From Adhaeribacter aerolatus (GTDB lineage Bacteria > Bacteroidota > Bacteroidia > Cytophagales > Hymenobacteraceae), in contig NZ_BJYS01000001.1 in NCBI RefSeq assembly GCF_007991635.1, positions 248,001 through 312,000 on the forward strand: a stretch of 64,000 nt of DNA. Reading direction: 5' to 3'. The notes below the pieces were generated by a model that saw only the letters and a list, made by a program, of their open reading frames with translations, was not told where the DNA came from and did not search any database. Positions 19,123-28,388 of the stretch are shown in pieces. A program made the position numbers and the translations under genes. Numbering within the stretch: the first letter of the stretch is position 1; every line of letters starts with the position of its first letter.

Positions 19123-19359
19123 ACTATACCTTAAATTAATAATAATCCATTTTGCCGGATAATTATAACCAGGCATTTAATCAATATCCGTTCAAGGTCG
19201 TGACAAAGACTGTTAATCAGATTAAACCGGATTAGTTCTTATGTATTCTTATTTAAGAAGCGGTTTAGTTTGAGAAAATGAAATATTCCTCCTGAATAAA
19301 TATTCTTCAACAGAAAGCTAAAAAGACTTTTTAATAGTCCATCACTTCTAATTCCAAGT

Positions 19360-20868
19360 TTAACGGGCCAATTCCAGCAGTACTTCGTAATAAGGCCGGC
19401 TTACCATTTTAGATTTTAGCCAGGCGTAGTAGCTCATAGCCTGCAAATCTTCGCGTTCGGCGGGTACAAAATTAAGCGCTGTTTCTACGTATTGTAAAAA
19501 AGCGCGGCGCGTGGCCGCATCGGGCTGCAGAAATAATTGTTCCAGCAACTGCAAAAAAGCATGCACATTGCTATAAACCGGTTGCGCTAATAATTCCCCA
19601 AAATTCTTCATCAGGCTCTTTAATTTATCCAGCGCCAAATCCGGGTTGCCAAATTCGTACTGCAATATCAACTCGCCGAGGCATTTTTTTAAGAGCCATT
19701 CCTTGCCCATTATTTTTTCGCACCATTTATCCGAATGGCTGATGCCCAATAGTACCCGGTTGGCTTTCTGGTAAGCCCCTTGGGCAAAATACAAGAAGCC
19801 CAGGCCCAGACTAGCCGTTAAGATATCGCGCTGGCTTAATAAGTGGCTTTTACGATGCAGCAAATCTTCCATCAGGGCCAGCGATTCGGATAAATTGCTT
19901 AAAAAAGCATCGTTGGCAGTTTTGAGGAAAACGTATTTGGCATAAAACGCCGCGTACAAACTTTTTCCTTCGCCAGTTAGGGTCTGGTATAATTCGGCTA
20001 AATAATAATTAGACTGGGCAAACTTGCGGTTGCGATATAGTACGTGAGCAATCATGTACAGCAAACTAATCTTGTAATGCTGGTGGGCCGGCGAAAAACC
20101 GTGGGTAGCCCTAACTTGCTCGTACTGGCTAATAATATAAGGTTCAAATGAATAAAAGTCTTTCCGGGCCAGCACCGAACTGCGGGTAATCGACATTAAT
20201 TTATAGAACAATGCCGGTCGCTGGCTCACGGCTTCGGTTAAGCCATAAGATTCTAAAACTGATTGAATAGTTGCATCTATCTCTAAATCGCGACCTTGTT
20301 GGCGGGCCGCTTGCAGGCGCTTAATTATAATGCTGTTGGCAATATTGGCCCGTTCGTCTTCGTCAGCTAAGATTTTGTTTTCGTTGCGTTTCCGGATTAT
20401 TTCGTCCAGGTCGTCGGCAAATTCGGAGTCGGCTTTTTCAATCTGCACGTTGTAAATAGTGTTCAGCAAATCAAATTGCTCATTGACCGAGGCCAATTTT
20501 TCAGCTTTGCGCAGCATGTTCCAGGCCAAACGGTCTACCCGCACATCAAACAAATATTTAGCTACCGCCAAGGTTCCCATAATAGAAGATACCGCCGTCG
20601 GATCTTCTTCCATGCGCTTCAGCACGATAAAATCGGTGAGGTGCTCCATCAGGCGCTTGCGCAAGGCGTAATACGCCACAGCGTTGGGTTCATCGGGGTA
20701 CAGCCGGTTTATAATTTCCTGGGGCTTGTACTGTTTTTTCCCTTGCAGCAACTGAAATAGTTCGTAATCTTTCCGGTTCCGTTTGGATTTCTGCCGCTGA
20801 ATAAAATAGTTAAATTCTTTTTTATCCTCCGCCGACAAGGTATCAATGGTAATTTTCAGATCATCCAT
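19360..20868 (-). CDS. Unrecognised all-helical protein
   Basis: The 502-residue soluble protein begins MDDLKITIDTLSAEDKKEF and has no signal peptide or membrane helix. It is strongly helical throughout, with paired helices of roughly TPR-like length (for example around YYLAELYQTLTGEGKSLYAA and LGFLYFAQGAYQKANRVLLG), which suggests an alpha-solenoid scaffold. The basic segment RQKSKRNRKDYELFQLLQGK near residue 27 could contact nucleic acid or another protein. I do not recognise the family. The gene stands alone between two plus-strand genes. Codon use looks like its neighbours. Confidence 0.75.
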   Translation of the reverse strand: MDDLKITIDTLSAEDKKEFNYFIQRQKSKRNRKDYELFQLLQGKKQYKPQEIINRLYPDEPNAVAYYALRKRLMEHLTDFIVLKRMEEDPTAVSSIMGTLAVAKYLFDVRVDRLAWNMLRKAEKLASVNEQFDLLNTIYNVQIEKADSEFADDLDEIIRKRNENKILADEDERANIANSIIIKRLQAARQQGRDLEIDATIQSVLESYGLTEAVSQRPALFYKLMSITRSSVLARKDFYSFEPYIISQYEQVRATHGFSPAHQHYKISLLYMIAHVLYRNRKFAQSNYYLAELYQTLTGEGKSLYAAFYAKYVFLKTANDAFLSNLSESLALMEDLLHRKSHLLSQRDILTASLGLGFLYFAQGAYQKANRVLLGISHSDKWCEKIMGKEWLLKKCLGELILQYEFGNPDLALDKLKSLMKNFGELLAQPVYSNVHAFLQLLEQLFLQPDAATRRAFLQYVETALNFVPAEREDLQAMSYYAWLKSKMVSRPYYEVLLELAR

Positions 20869-21125
20869 AAATATTTTAAATTGAACCGCCTCCCGGGCTA
20901 ACTAAGGACAGTCACCACTATTTTACAAAGTATACAAAACCAATATATAATATTTTGATTTACAAAATATTACCTGATTTAATAAATAAAACTAAAGTCT
21001 GATTTCCGAAATATTCATTACCCAAAGCCTGGCCTTTCTCCTTAACTTTGCCGCATAAAATTATTCATTTTACAACCCGAAACACAAGCCCAAAATTGGT
21101 TAAAAATATTTAATGAGTTATCTCC

Positions 21126-21710
21126 ATGAAAAAACACCTACTGCTCTTATTCCTTTTCTCAGCTATACAGTTCACCCTGCAGGCGCAGGACTTAATATTA
21201 ACCCTGACGGGCGATGAATTGCTGGTGAAAGTAACCGAAATAACCCAACAGGACGTGGTGTACAAACATCCGGACTCGCTGCAAAGCCTGCCGCGCACCA
21301 TTCCGAAAAAGCAGGTATTTATGGTTAAATACAGCAATGGCACCAAAGAAATCATTTCCCGTATCGACCCGCAGACGAACACGTTAGCCACGCAAAATTC
21401 CCGGGAACTATATGAGCGCGGCCGGGCCGATGCCAGAAAATATTACAAAGGCAATGGCCCCATGTGGGGAACCGCGGCGGCAACCATGCTGGCCGGATTA
21501 CCCGGACCAATCATCATTGGGGCCATTCCGCCAAAAATAAATTACCAGCAGGTATCGGAAATTACGCTGCTGCAAAACCAGCATTACGTACGCGGCTACA
21601 AACAACAAGCCCACAACAAAAAAATTAAAAAAGTAGTGGCGGGTACCGGCATTGGCGCCGGCCTGATGGTGGCCCTGCTGTATGCATTTATTTCGTCGGC
21701 CGGCTATTAA
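21126..21710 (+). CDS. Secreted or membrane-tethered protein of unknown function
   Basis: The 194-residue protein has a signal peptide (MKKHLLLLFLFSAIQFTLQA, then QD). A small domain follows that is seen in many Bacteroidota proteins: LILTLTGDELLVKVTEIT, VVYKHPDS, and a MVKYSNGTKEII strand near residue 75. Near residue 115 lies a glycine- and proline-rich hydrophobic stretch (AAATMLAGLPGPIIIGAIPP). The C terminus is a single membrane helix (VVAGTGIGAGLMVALLYAF). It is probably inner- or outer-membrane attached with the domain in the periplasm. No enzymatic motif is seen. Confidence 0.75.
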   Translation: MKKHLLLLFLFSAIQFTLQAQDLILTLTGDELLVKVTEITQQDVVYKHPDSLQSLPRTIPKKQVFMVKYSNGTKEIISRIDPQTNTLATQNSRELYERGRADARKYYKGNGPMWGTAAATMLAGLPGPIIIGAIPPKINYQQVSEITLLQNQHYVRGYKQQAHNKKIKKVVAGTGIGAGLMVALLYAFISSAGY

Positions 21711-21819
21711 ATAACCGCCCTGTTGCTGATTTAAACGCCTCATTTTTAAATATTTTTATTTCTACCCTGCCACCCTGCAGTACCATAATAAAATTTTGTA
21801 TTCGGAAGGCCCACTTATA

Positions 21820-21857
21820 TAGGAAGTATAGCATATAAATTTGCTAATTACTTCCTA
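21820..21857. promoter_or_regulatory. Long palindrome over the metH promoter -33 region
   Basis: TAGGAAGTATAGCA at 21820-21833 is matched by TGCTA and TACTTCCTA at 21842-21846 and 21849-21857, giving 14 complementary bases with a 2-base asymmetry and an 8-base centre. It lies upstream of the predicted transcription start and covers the -33 box, so it is more likely a protein-binding operator than an RNA hairpin. Confidence 0.5.
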
Positions 21858-21871
21858 TGTGCTTATATTTG
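21840..21871 (+). promoter_or_regulatory. Bacteroidota-type promoter of metH
   Basis: TTTG (21840-21843), a 20-base spacer and TATATTTG (21864-21871) match the Bacteroidota primary-sigma consensus. The predicted start at about 21876-21878 coincides with the 5' strand of riboswitch helix P1, an independent check on both calls. Confidence 0.8.
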
Positions 21872-21875
21872 CTCC

Positions 21876-21988
21876 ACTTATCAAGAAAGACCGAGGGATA
21901 TGGCCCGCTGAAGTCTTAGCAACCCTGGCAAGCAGGGTGCTACTTCCATCCCGCAAACGGCGCACGGCCGTGGGAAAGATGAGATAAA
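21876..21988 (+). promoter_or_regulatory. SAM-I (S-box) riboswitch
   Basis: The leader carries the SAM-I core in order: P1 strand CTTATC, AAGA, the kink-turn part GAGGGA, GGCCC, GCTGAAG, GCAACCC, the P3 pair CCCTG/CAGGG, GTGCTAcTTCC, a third stem with a CGCACGG region, and the closing GAAAGATGAG followed by the P1 partner GATAA (21983-21987). It lies 94 bases upstream of metH on the same strand. S-box RNAs bind S-adenosylmethionine and shut down methionine synthesis genes, so metH, and metF if co-transcribed, should be off when SAM is plentiful. Confidence 0.95.
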
Positions 21989-22023
21989 CAGATTGCATAA
22001 ATCCGGACTAACTCACACGAATA

Positions 22024-22067
22024 TCTTGATAAGCAAAAACTGGCCTAAAAAGCCCTAATTTTTGCTT
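22024..22067 (+). promoter_or_regulatory. Probable expression platform of the SAM riboswitch
   Basis: TCTTGATAAG (22024-22033) is perfectly complementary to the riboswitch 5' strand CTTATCAAGA (21877-21886), so it can displace P1. Its last three bases also start a second hairpin, AAGCAAAAA (22031-22039) with TTTTTGCTT (22059-22067), which has an inner GGC/GCC. The two pairings are mutually exclusive, the logic of an antiterminator and a terminator or sequestering hairpin. There is no free T tract after the hairpin, so the level of control is unclear. Confidence 0.6.
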
Positions 22068-22081
22068 AACGCACGATTACT

Positions 22082-25000
22082 ATGACTACAATTGCTACCG
22101 AGAGCGCCATTACGCGCATCGAAGAAGAAATTAAAAAACGCATTTTGGTGCTGGATGGCGCCATGGGTACCATGATTCAGCAGTACAAGCTGGAAGAGGC
22201 CGACTACCGGGGCGAGCGCTTTAAAGATTATCCATCGGACCTGAAAGGCAACAACGATTTGCTGTCGCTCACGCAACCGCACATTATTAAAGAAATTCAC
22301 AGCCAATATTTTGCGGCCGGGGCGGATATTGCCGAGACCAACACCTTTAGCGCTACCACTATTGGTATGGCCGATTATGGCATGGAAAGTCTGGCGTACG
22401 AGCTGAATTACGAATCGGCGCGGATTGCGCGGGAGGCCGCCGATGAATTTACCGCCCGCGAACCCCACAAGCCCCGCTTTGTAGCCGGTGCCATGGGACC
22501 AACCAACCGTACCGCCTCTATGTCGCCGGACGTAAACAACCCGGCTTACCGGGCTATTACCTACGACGATCTGGTCATTGCTTATACCGAGCAAATAGAA
22601 GGTCTGGTAGATGGAGGAGTAGATGCGTTGTTAGTGGAAACCATTTTCGATACGCTGAACGCTAAGGCCGCTTTATTTGCCATCGACCAATATTCGCAGC
22701 GCACCGGCAAGCGCCTGCCCATTATGGTATCGGGTACGATTACCGATGCCAGCGGTCGGACGCTTTCGGGCCAGACAGTAGAAGCCTTTTTATATTCTAT
22801 TTCGCATTTGCCTTTACTCAGTGTGGGCTTGAACTGTGCTTTGGGAGCAAAACAATTGCGTCCGCATATTCAGTCTTTGTCTAAGGCCTCTAAGTTTTAC
22901 GTGAGCGCTTACCCCAACGCGGGTTTACCCAATGCGTTTGGCGAGTACGACGAAAGTCCGGAGCAAATGGGGGCACACATCCGCGACTTTCTGGAGCACA
23001 ACTTTGTAAATATTGTGGGTGGTTGTTGTGGTACCACGCCGCCGCACATTAAAGAAATTGCCCGGATTGCCGCCGAATATTCGCCGCGGCAAAAACCACA
23101 ATTACCGGCTGTTCCTAAATATTCCGGTTTAGAGCCTTTAACCATTTTCGAAGGTTCTACCTTTATTAATATCGGCGAACGTACCAACGTAACCGGTTCC
23201 AAAAAATTCGCCCGGCTGATTCTGAACGATAATTACGACGAGGCCCTCTCCATCGCCCGCGAGCAGGTAGAAAACGGCGCCCAGATTATCGACATCAACA
23301 TGGACGAAGGCATGCTCGATTCTGAGAAAGCCATGACGCACTTCCTGAACCTGATTGCTTCGGAGCCCGATATTTCGCGTGTACCCGTCATGATTGACTC
23401 TTCTAAATGGAGCGTGATTGAAGCCGGTTTAAAATGTGTGCAGGGCAAGTGTATTGTAAACTCCATCAGCTTAAAAGAAGGCGAAGAAAAATTTAAAGAA
23501 GTAGCCCGCAAAGTGCGCAGTTACGGTGCCGCTGTAGTGGTAATGGCATTCGACGAGCAAGGGCAGGCCGATAACTACGAGCGTCGCACCGAGATATGCG
23601 CCCGCGCTTACAAAATATTAACTGAAGAAGTTGGTTTTGCGCCTGAAGACATCATTTTCGACCCGAATATATTAACCGTAGCCACCGGCATTGAAGAACA
23701 TAATAATTATGCGGTCGATTTTATCCGGGCAACGCAGTGGATTAAAGAAAATTTACCGGGCGTAAAAGTAAGCGGCGGCGTAAGTAATATTTCATTCTCG
23801 TTCCGGGGTAACGATACCGTGCGCGAAGCGATGCACTCGGCTTTCCTGTACCATGCCATTAAAGCTGGTCTGGATATGGGTATTGTAAATGCCGGCCAGA
23901 TTGAGGTATACGAAGAAATACCGAAAGACCTGTTGGAGCGCGTAGAAGACGTGCTGCTAAACCGCCGTCCGGATGCCACCGAACGCTTACTGGAATTTGC
24001 CGAGCAGGTAAAAAACAAAGGCAAAGTAGTAGTAAAAGACGAAGCCTGGCGGGACGCACCCGTGCAGGAACGACTCACCCACTCTTTGGTAAAAGGCATC
24101 ACAGACTATATTGAAATAGACATTGAAGAAGCCCGCCAGCAGGCCGAAAAACCTTTGCACGTAATTGAAGGCCCTTTAATGACCGGCATGAACGTGGTAG
24201 GCGATTTGTTCGGTGAGGGTAAAATGTTTTTGCCACAGGTAGTAAAAAGCGCCCGCGTCATGAAAAAAGCGGTGGCTTATTTATTGCCGTTTATCGAAGC
24301 CGAAAAACAACCCGGCGATGAAAGCAAAAACGCTGGTAAGGTATTATTAGCCACGGTAAAAGGCGACGTACACGATATTGGTAAAAATATTGTGGGCGTG
24401 GTACTGGCCTGTAATAACTACGAAATTGTTGATTTGGGCGTAATGGTGCCTACCGATAAAATATTGCAAACCGCCATCGAAATTGGGGCCGATGTAATTG
24501 GCGTGAGTGGTTTAATTACCCCATCGCTCGACGAAATGGTGGGTGTAGCCAAAGAAATGGAACGCCTTAAATTTACCATTCCGTTACTCATTGGCGGGGC
24601 CACTACTTCCAAAGCTCACACGGCTGTTAAAATAGACCAGAATTACAGTGGGCCGGTGGTGCACGTGCTGGATGCTTCGCGGAGTGTACCGGTTGTCGGT
24701 AATTTATTACAGCCGGAACAAAAAGAAGAATACGCTAAGAAAATAAAAGCTGAATACGTGGAACTGCGCGAAAGCTACGCTAACCGCAAAAAAGACCGTA
24801 ATTATTTAAGCTTAGAAGCCGCCCGCGCGAATAAATTTAAAATCGACTGGTCGCCAGCCGAAGTTTATACGCCTAAGTTTATTGGCACCAAAGTATTTGA
24901 AGATTACCCATTGAGCGAAATTCAGAATTATATCGACTGGACACCCTTCTTCCAGGCCTGGGAACTACACGGAAAATATCCGAAAATATTAACCGACGAA

Positions 25001-25786
25001 GTAGTAGGTGCCGAAGCTACCCGCTTGTTGCAGGATGCGCAGGTAATGCTGAAGCAAATCGTGAAGGAAAAATGGCTGAAAGCCCGCGCCGCCATTGGTA
25101 TTTATCCGGCCAATACCGTTAACCACGACGATATTGAGGTTTACGCAGACCGCGAACATAGCCAATTGCTAACTACATTCCGGACGTTGCGACAGCAGGG
25201 CCAGAAAGGTCAGAATATACCCAATATTGCCTTGGCAGATTTTGTAGCGCCCAAAGAAAGTGGCGTTGGCGATTATATGGGGGCATTCGCCGTAACAGCC
25301 GGTATCGGCATCGATGATATTATCAAGAAATACGAAGCCGACCACGACGATTACCACAGCATCATGATTAAAGCCCTAGCTGACCGTTTAGCCGAAGCAT
25401 TTGCTGAATTGCTGCACGAGCGGGTACGCCGGGAATTCTGGGGTTACGCGCCGGAAGAGCAATTCAGCAACGATGATTTAATTAAGGAAGAATACCAGGG
25501 CATTCGTCCGGCACCCGGTTACCCGGCCTGTCCGGAACATACCGAGAAAAAGACCATATTCCAGTTGCTGAACGCCGAAAAAAATACCGGTATCACCTTA
25601 ACCGACAGCATGGCCATGTACCCAACAGCTGCCGTATCCGGTTTCTATTTTGCGCACCCCAAAGCCCGTTATTTTGGCTTAGGCAAAATAAACAAAGACC
25701 AGGTAGAAAGCTACGCCCAACGCAAAGGGTTTACAGTAGAAGAAGCCGAACGCTGGCTGTCGCCGAACTTGGGGTACGATGCTTAA
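22082..25786 (+). CDS. metH: Cobalamin-dependent methionine synthase
   Basis: MetH transfers a methyl group from methyltetrahydrofolate through cobalamin to homocysteine in the cytoplasm. At 1234 residues all modules are present: the homocysteine domain (1-335; [12 protein letters not shown], zinc cysteines in GLNCALG and GGCCGTTPP), the pterin-binding domain (about 355-620; [14 protein letters not shown]), the cap (about 655-750), the cobalamin domain with axial ligand His764 in GDVHDIGKN, and the C-terminal SAM-binding reactivation domain (about 910-1230; [15 protein letters not shown]). Expression should be SAM-repressed through the riboswitch upstream. metF lies 97 bases downstream and makes its methyl-folate substrate. 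Confidence 0.98.
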   Translation: MTTIATESAITRIEEEIKKRILVLDGAMGTMIQQYKLEEADYRGERFKDYPSDLKGNNDLLSLTQPHIIKEIHSQYFAAGADIAETNTFSATTIGMADYGMESLAYELNYESARIAREAADEFTAREPHKPRFVAGAMGPTNRTASMSPDVNNPAYRAITYDDLVIAYTEQIEGLVDGGVDALLVETIFDTLNAKAALFAIDQYSQRTGKRLPIMVSGTITDASGRTLSGQTVEAFLYSISHLPLLSVGLNCALGAKQLRPHIQSLSKASKFYVSAYPNAGLPNAFGEYDESPEQMGAHIRDFLEHNFVNIVGGCCGTTPPHIKEIARIAAEYSPRQKPQLPAVPKYSGLEPLTIFEGSTFINIGERTNVTGSKKFARLILNDNYDEALSIAREQVENGAQIIDINMDEGMLDSEKAMTHFLNLIASEPDISRVPVMIDSSKWSVIEAGLKCVQGKCIVNSISLKEGEEKFKEVARKVRSYGAAVVVMAFDEQGQADNYERRTEICARAYKILTEEVGFAPEDIIFDPNILTVATGIEEHNNYAVDFIRATQWIKENLPGVKVSGGVSNISFSFRGNDTVREAMHSAFLYHAIKAGLDMGIVNAGQIEVYEEIPKDLLERVEDVLLNRRPDATERLLEFAEQVKNKGKVVVKDEAWRDAPVQERLTHSLVKGITDYIEIDIEEARQQAEKPLHVIEGPLMTGMNVVGDLFGEGKMFLPQVVKSARVMKKAVAYLLPFIEAEKQPGDESKNAGKVLLATVKGDVHDIGKNIVGVVLACNNYEIVDLGVMVPTDKILQTAIEIGADVIGVSGLITPSLDEMVGVAKEMERLKFTIPLLIGGATTSKAHTAVKIDQNYSGPVVHVLDASRSVPVVGNLLQPEQKEEYAKKIKAEYVELRESYANRKKDRNYLSLEAARANKFKIDWSPAEVYTPKFIGTKVFEDYPLSEIQNYIDWTPFFQAWELHGKYPKILTDEVVGAEATRLLQDAQVMLKQIVKEKWLKARAAIGIYPANTVNHDDIEVYADREHSQLLTTFRTLRQQGQKGQNIPNIALADFVAPKESGVGDYMGAFAVTAGIGIDDIIKKYEADHDDYHSIMIKALADRLAEAFAELLHERVRREFWGYAPEEQFSNDDLIKEEYQGIRPAPGYPACPEHTEKKTIFQLLNAEKNTGITLTDSMAMYPTAAVSGFYFAHPKARYFGLGKINKDQVESYAQRKGFTVEEAERWLSPNLGYDA

Positions 25787-25795
25787 ATGAATTAA

Positions 25796-25879
25796 AAATT
25801 ATGAATTATGAATTATGAATTGGAAAGGACTTAAAACTACTTTTGAATTCATAATTCATAATTCAGCATTCATAATTTC
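25796..25879. repeat. Inverted ATTCATAATT repeat between metH and metF
   Basis: Tandem copies of AATTATG (about 25796-25821) are mirrored by ATTCATA copies (about 25854-25879). They form a long AT-only hairpin that fills the metH-metF gap. It can fold in the transcript and may act as a processing or stability element; it is not a classic terminator. It ends five bases before the metF start. Confidence 0.8.
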
Positions 25880-25883
25880 TTAA

Positions 25884-26837
25884 ATGAAAGTAACCGAACA
25901 TATAAAAAACGCGAGTAGCACTTTATTTTCTTTCGAAATATTACCCCCGGTAAAAGGCACCAGCATCCAATCGATTTACGATGGCATCGACCCCTTAATG
26001 GAGTTTAAGCCGCCATTTATTAACGTAACCTATCACCGCGAAGAATACGTGTTTAAAGAGCGCGGTAACGGTTTGCTGGAGAAAATATCTATCCGGAAAC
26101 GGCCGGGTACGGTGGGTATTTGTTCGGCAATTATGAATAAGTACAAGGTAGATGCCGTGCCACATATTATTTGCGGTGGCTTTACCAAAGAAGAAACCGA
26201 AAATGCCCTTATCGACCTAAACTTCCTGGGCATTGATAATGTGCTGGTGCTGCGCGGCGATTCTATTAAAACCGAATCGACTTTCCGGCCGCACCCCGAT
26301 GGACATGCCTACGCCTGCGATTTGCTGCAGCACGTGGTAAGCATGAACCACGGCAAATACCTCGACGAAGATATTGCCAATCCGCTGCCGACGAATTTTT
26401 GCCCCGGCGTGGCGGGTTATCCGGAAAAACACGCCGAAGCTCCGAACCTGGCTACTGACCTGAAATATTTAAAAAGGAAGGTAGACATGGGCGCTGAATA
26501 CATCATCACGCAAATGTTTTTCGACAACAAAAAATATTGTGATTTTGTAAAAGCCTGCCGCGAAATCGGGATTAACGTGCCCATTATTCCAGGTATTAAG
26601 CCGCTCACCACTAAAAACCAGTTGAAATTATTACCTAATTTATTTCACATCGATTTTCCGGATGATTTGGTCGATGCCATCGAAGCGGCCACTACCCCGC
26701 AAGCCGTAAGGCAGATTGGCATTGAATGGACTATTCAGCAATCGAAAGAACTAATACAATTTGGGGTACCCTGCCTGCACTTTTATACCATGAGTAAATC
26801 CGATGCAGTGGTGCAGATTGCCAAAGCAGTTTTTTAA
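25884..26837 (+). CDS. metF: 5,10-methylenetetrahydrofolate reductase
   Basis: MetF is a cytoplasmic flavoprotein that reduces methylene-THF to methyl-THF, the methyl donor for MetH. The 317-residue protein has the TIM-barrel landmarks FSFEILPPVKG at residue 13 (catalytic glutamate), FINVTYHREE near 47, VPHIICGGFT near 93, VLVLRGDS near 118, GAEYIITQMFFDN near 203 and VPIIPGIKPLT near 233. Length is typical (290-320). It is probably in one transcript with metH, under the SAM riboswitch. No defects are visible. Confidence 0.97.
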   Translation: MKVTEHIKNASSTLFSFEILPPVKGTSIQSIYDGIDPLMEFKPPFINVTYHREEYVFKERGNGLLEKISIRKRPGTVGICSAIMNKYKVDAVPHIICGGFTKEETENALIDLNFLGIDNVLVLRGDSIKTESTFRPHPDGHAYACDLLQHVVSMNHGKYLDEDIANPLPTNFCPGVAGYPEKHAEAPNLATDLKYLKRKVDMGAEYIITQMFFDNKKYCDFVKACREIGINVPIIPGIKPLTTKNQLKLLPNLFHIDFPDDLVDAIEAATTPQAVRQIGIEWTIQQSKELIQFGVPCLHFYTMSKSDAVVQIAKAVF

Positions 26838-26848
26838 ATAAATATTAT

Positions 26849-26894
26849 TATCTTTGCCTAATCAATAGCGACCTTGCTGCTGTTGGTAGGCAAA
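26849..26894 (+). promoter_or_regulatory. Promoter-like box and inverted repeat after metF
   Basis: TATCTTTG (26849-26856) fits the TAnnTTTG -7 box; the nearest TTG is 28 bases upstream, too far for a normal -33 box. TTTGCCTA (26853-26860) is perfectly mirrored by TAGGCAAA (26887-26894). This could be an operator covering the start site of the following leader, or a weak metF terminator. Both readings are tentative. Confidence 0.35.
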
Positions 26895-27039
26895 GGTTAT
26901 TTTAACAAGGCTAAACTTTTCTTAAGATAACCGTATTAGAATCAAGATTATAAGGTAAAGACAACACAGCCCTGATTAATTCCGGCACTTTACCTATTGG
27001 CTTCGGCCATCATTATTGCCTTAGTAAACTTTTAATACA

Positions 27040-27138
27040 ATGAAAAAGAACAACGTGCAACCAGACTTAATCCGGCTCTCCAGAAAGGGTATCTACACCA
27101 CCGGCCTGACTTCTGCTTGTTGTTGCTGTTGTCTTTAA
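27040..27138 (+). CDS. Poly-cysteine leader peptide
   Basis: An ATG at 27040 opens a 32-codon frame: MKKNNVQPDLIRLSRKG, then IYTTGLTSACCCCCL and TAA (27136-27138). Five cysteine codons in a row (TGT TGT TGC TGT TGT) sit at codons 27-31, one codon before the last. No other gene overlaps it. The AT-rich stretch before the ATG (AACTTTTAATACA) is typical of starts here. The design, a short peptide with a run of one amino acid near its end followed by alternative hairpins and a biosynthetic or redox gene, is that of an attenuation leader; poly-Cys leaders that sense cysteine are known in mycobacteria. Downstream are a ferredoxin-NADP reductase and a ferredoxin, which could feed electrons to sulfite reduction. 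A RiPP precursor is the alternative, but no modifying enzyme is near. Confidence 0.72.
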   Translation: MKKNNVQPDLIRLSRKGIYTTGLTSACCCCCL

Positions 27139-27157
27139 TCTCCGCTGCCTTTTGGTA

Positions 27158-27335
27158 TTAGCTTCTCGCCCGAGGCTAAATCTTACAAACTAAGTTTTAC
27201 CTTTTATTGCTGTACTCACCGGTTACCCCGGGGGTAAAACCCGTTTGTATATTTATCTGCTTTGCGGCAATTGCTGCACCAATTGGTAACATCTCCTGCT
27301 GTTTCTTTGTTTTACCTGTGAATTTAGCTCACGGG
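27158..27335 (+). promoter_or_regulatory. Structured attenuator-like leader RNA
   Basis: Three hairpins follow the leader peptide. H1 is TTAGC/GCTAA with inner CTCG/CGAG (27158-27179), starting 20 bases after the stop codon. H2: GTTTTACC (27194-27201) pairs with GGTAAAAC (27233-27240), and competes with GGTTACCCC (27221-27229) pairing to GGGGTAAAACC (27231-27241). H3 is CCTGTGA/TCACGGG (27315-27335), followed by a T-rich stretch before the reductase start. A second GTTTTACC at 27309-27316 can also claim GGTAAAAC and overlaps the 5' arm of H3. Several mutually exclusive pairings on one short leader support a switch. Confidence 0.5.
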
Positions 27336-27372
27336 CTATTTCTATAAATTTTAATATTAATATTTCTTAAAA

Positions 27373-28383
27373 ATGAATATTCTATCAACTGATATATGCA
27401 TTATCGGGGCCGGGCCGGTTGGTCTGTTTGCCGTTTTTGAAGCTGGTTTATTGAAGATGCGCTGCCACGTAGTAGACGCCCTGGCCCAGACCGGCGGCCA
27501 GCTTTCTGAAATTTATCCTAAAAAGCCAATCTACGATATTCCGGGATTCCCGGAAGTTTTGGCTGGCGATCTGGTGAAAAATCTAGAAAAACAAATAGAA
27601 CCCTTTAAGCCTACTTTTACCTTAGGCGAACGCGTAGAGCGTTTTACCCGCCTCGACGATGGTTCTTTTATTGTATATACCGTGGCTGGAACCGAAATTA
27701 GCTGCAAGATTATCGTTATCGCCGCCGGCTTAGGGTCCTTCGAACCGCGCAAACCTGCCATTGAGCACCTGGCCCTGTACGAAGGCAAAGGCGTTAATTA
27801 CATGATTCTGGATCCTGAGCATTATCGCGACAAACGCGTGGTTATTGCCGGCGGCGGCGACTCCGCTTTGGACTGGACAATTTTCCTGGCGAATGTGGCC
27901 AAAGAAGTTACTTTAGTGCACCGGGGTACTACTTTCCGGGGTGTACCCGAATCGGCGGAAAAAGTACAGCACCTGGCCGAAGCCGGTAAAATTAAATTAT
28001 TGCTGAAATCTAATGTGGTAGGCGTAAGCGGCGAAGATAAATTGGAAGCCGTTACTATTTCGTTCAACAACGAAGAAGATGTAGTTCAGGAGACTGATTA
28101 TTTTATTCCGCTTTTCGGGCTAACGCCAAAATTGGGGCCGCTGGAAGACTGGGATTTGGAATTGCAGGATGGCGCCATTGTGGTAAATACCTTCGATTAT
28201 TCTACCAGTATAGAAGGCGTGTACGCCATCGGCGATATTAATACCTATCCGGGTAAACTGAAACTTATTTTGTGCGGTTTCCACGAAGCCGCCCTGATGG
28301 CCCAAAGTGCCTACAAATATCTGAATCCAGATAAAAAATTCACGCTGAAATATACTACTGTGAACGGGGTGCCAACTTTATAA
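27373..28383 (+). CDS. Thioredoxin-reductase-like ferredoxin-NADP reductase
   Basis: This 336-residue flavoprotein of the type 2 FNR group moves electrons between NADPH and ferredoxin in the cytoplasm. The FAD site is IIGAGPVGLFAVFEAG near residue 10, with QTGGQLSEIYPKKPIYDIPG near 40; the NADPH site is VVIAGGGDSALDW near 155, and GVYAIGDINTYPG near 276 closes the FAD site. The CxxC disulfide of true thioredoxin reductases is absent, which separates FNR from TrxB. The 2Fe-2S ferredoxin downstream is the natural partner. A 234-base structured leader and the poly-Cys peptide precede it. Confidence 0.92.
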   Translation: MNILSTDICIIGAGPVGLFAVFEAGLLKMRCHVVDALAQTGGQLSEIYPKKPIYDIPGFPEVLAGDLVKNLEKQIEPFKPTFTLGERVERFTRLDDGSFIVYTVAGTEISCKIIVIAAGLGSFEPRKPAIEHLALYEGKGVNYMILDPEHYRDKRVVIAGGGDSALDWTIFLANVAKEVTLVHRGTTFRGVPESAEKVQHLAEAGKIKLLLKSNVVGVSGEDKLEAVTISFNNEEDVVQETDYFIPLFGLTPKLGPLEDWDLELQDGAIVVNTFDYSTSIEGVYAIGDINTYPGKLKLILCGFHEAALMAQSAYKYLNPDKKFTLKYTTVNGVPTL

Positions 28384-28388
28384 TAAGC

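Noticed and set aside
22055-22594. 179-codon minus-strand frame over the start of metH
   Set aside because: It is antisense to the first domain of metH and overlaps the leader; no motif or promoter supports it.
27040-27138. Reading the poly-Cys peptide as a RiPP (thiopeptide or lanthipeptide) precursor
   Set aside because: No dehydratase, cyclase, radical SAM or export gene is nearby, and the downstream alternative hairpins fit an attenuator better.
27373-28383. Thioredoxin reductase (trxB) as the identity of the flavoprotein
   Set aside because: The CxxC active-site disulfide is missing and a 2Fe-2S ferredoxin gene follows, so ferredoxin-NADP reductase is the better call.
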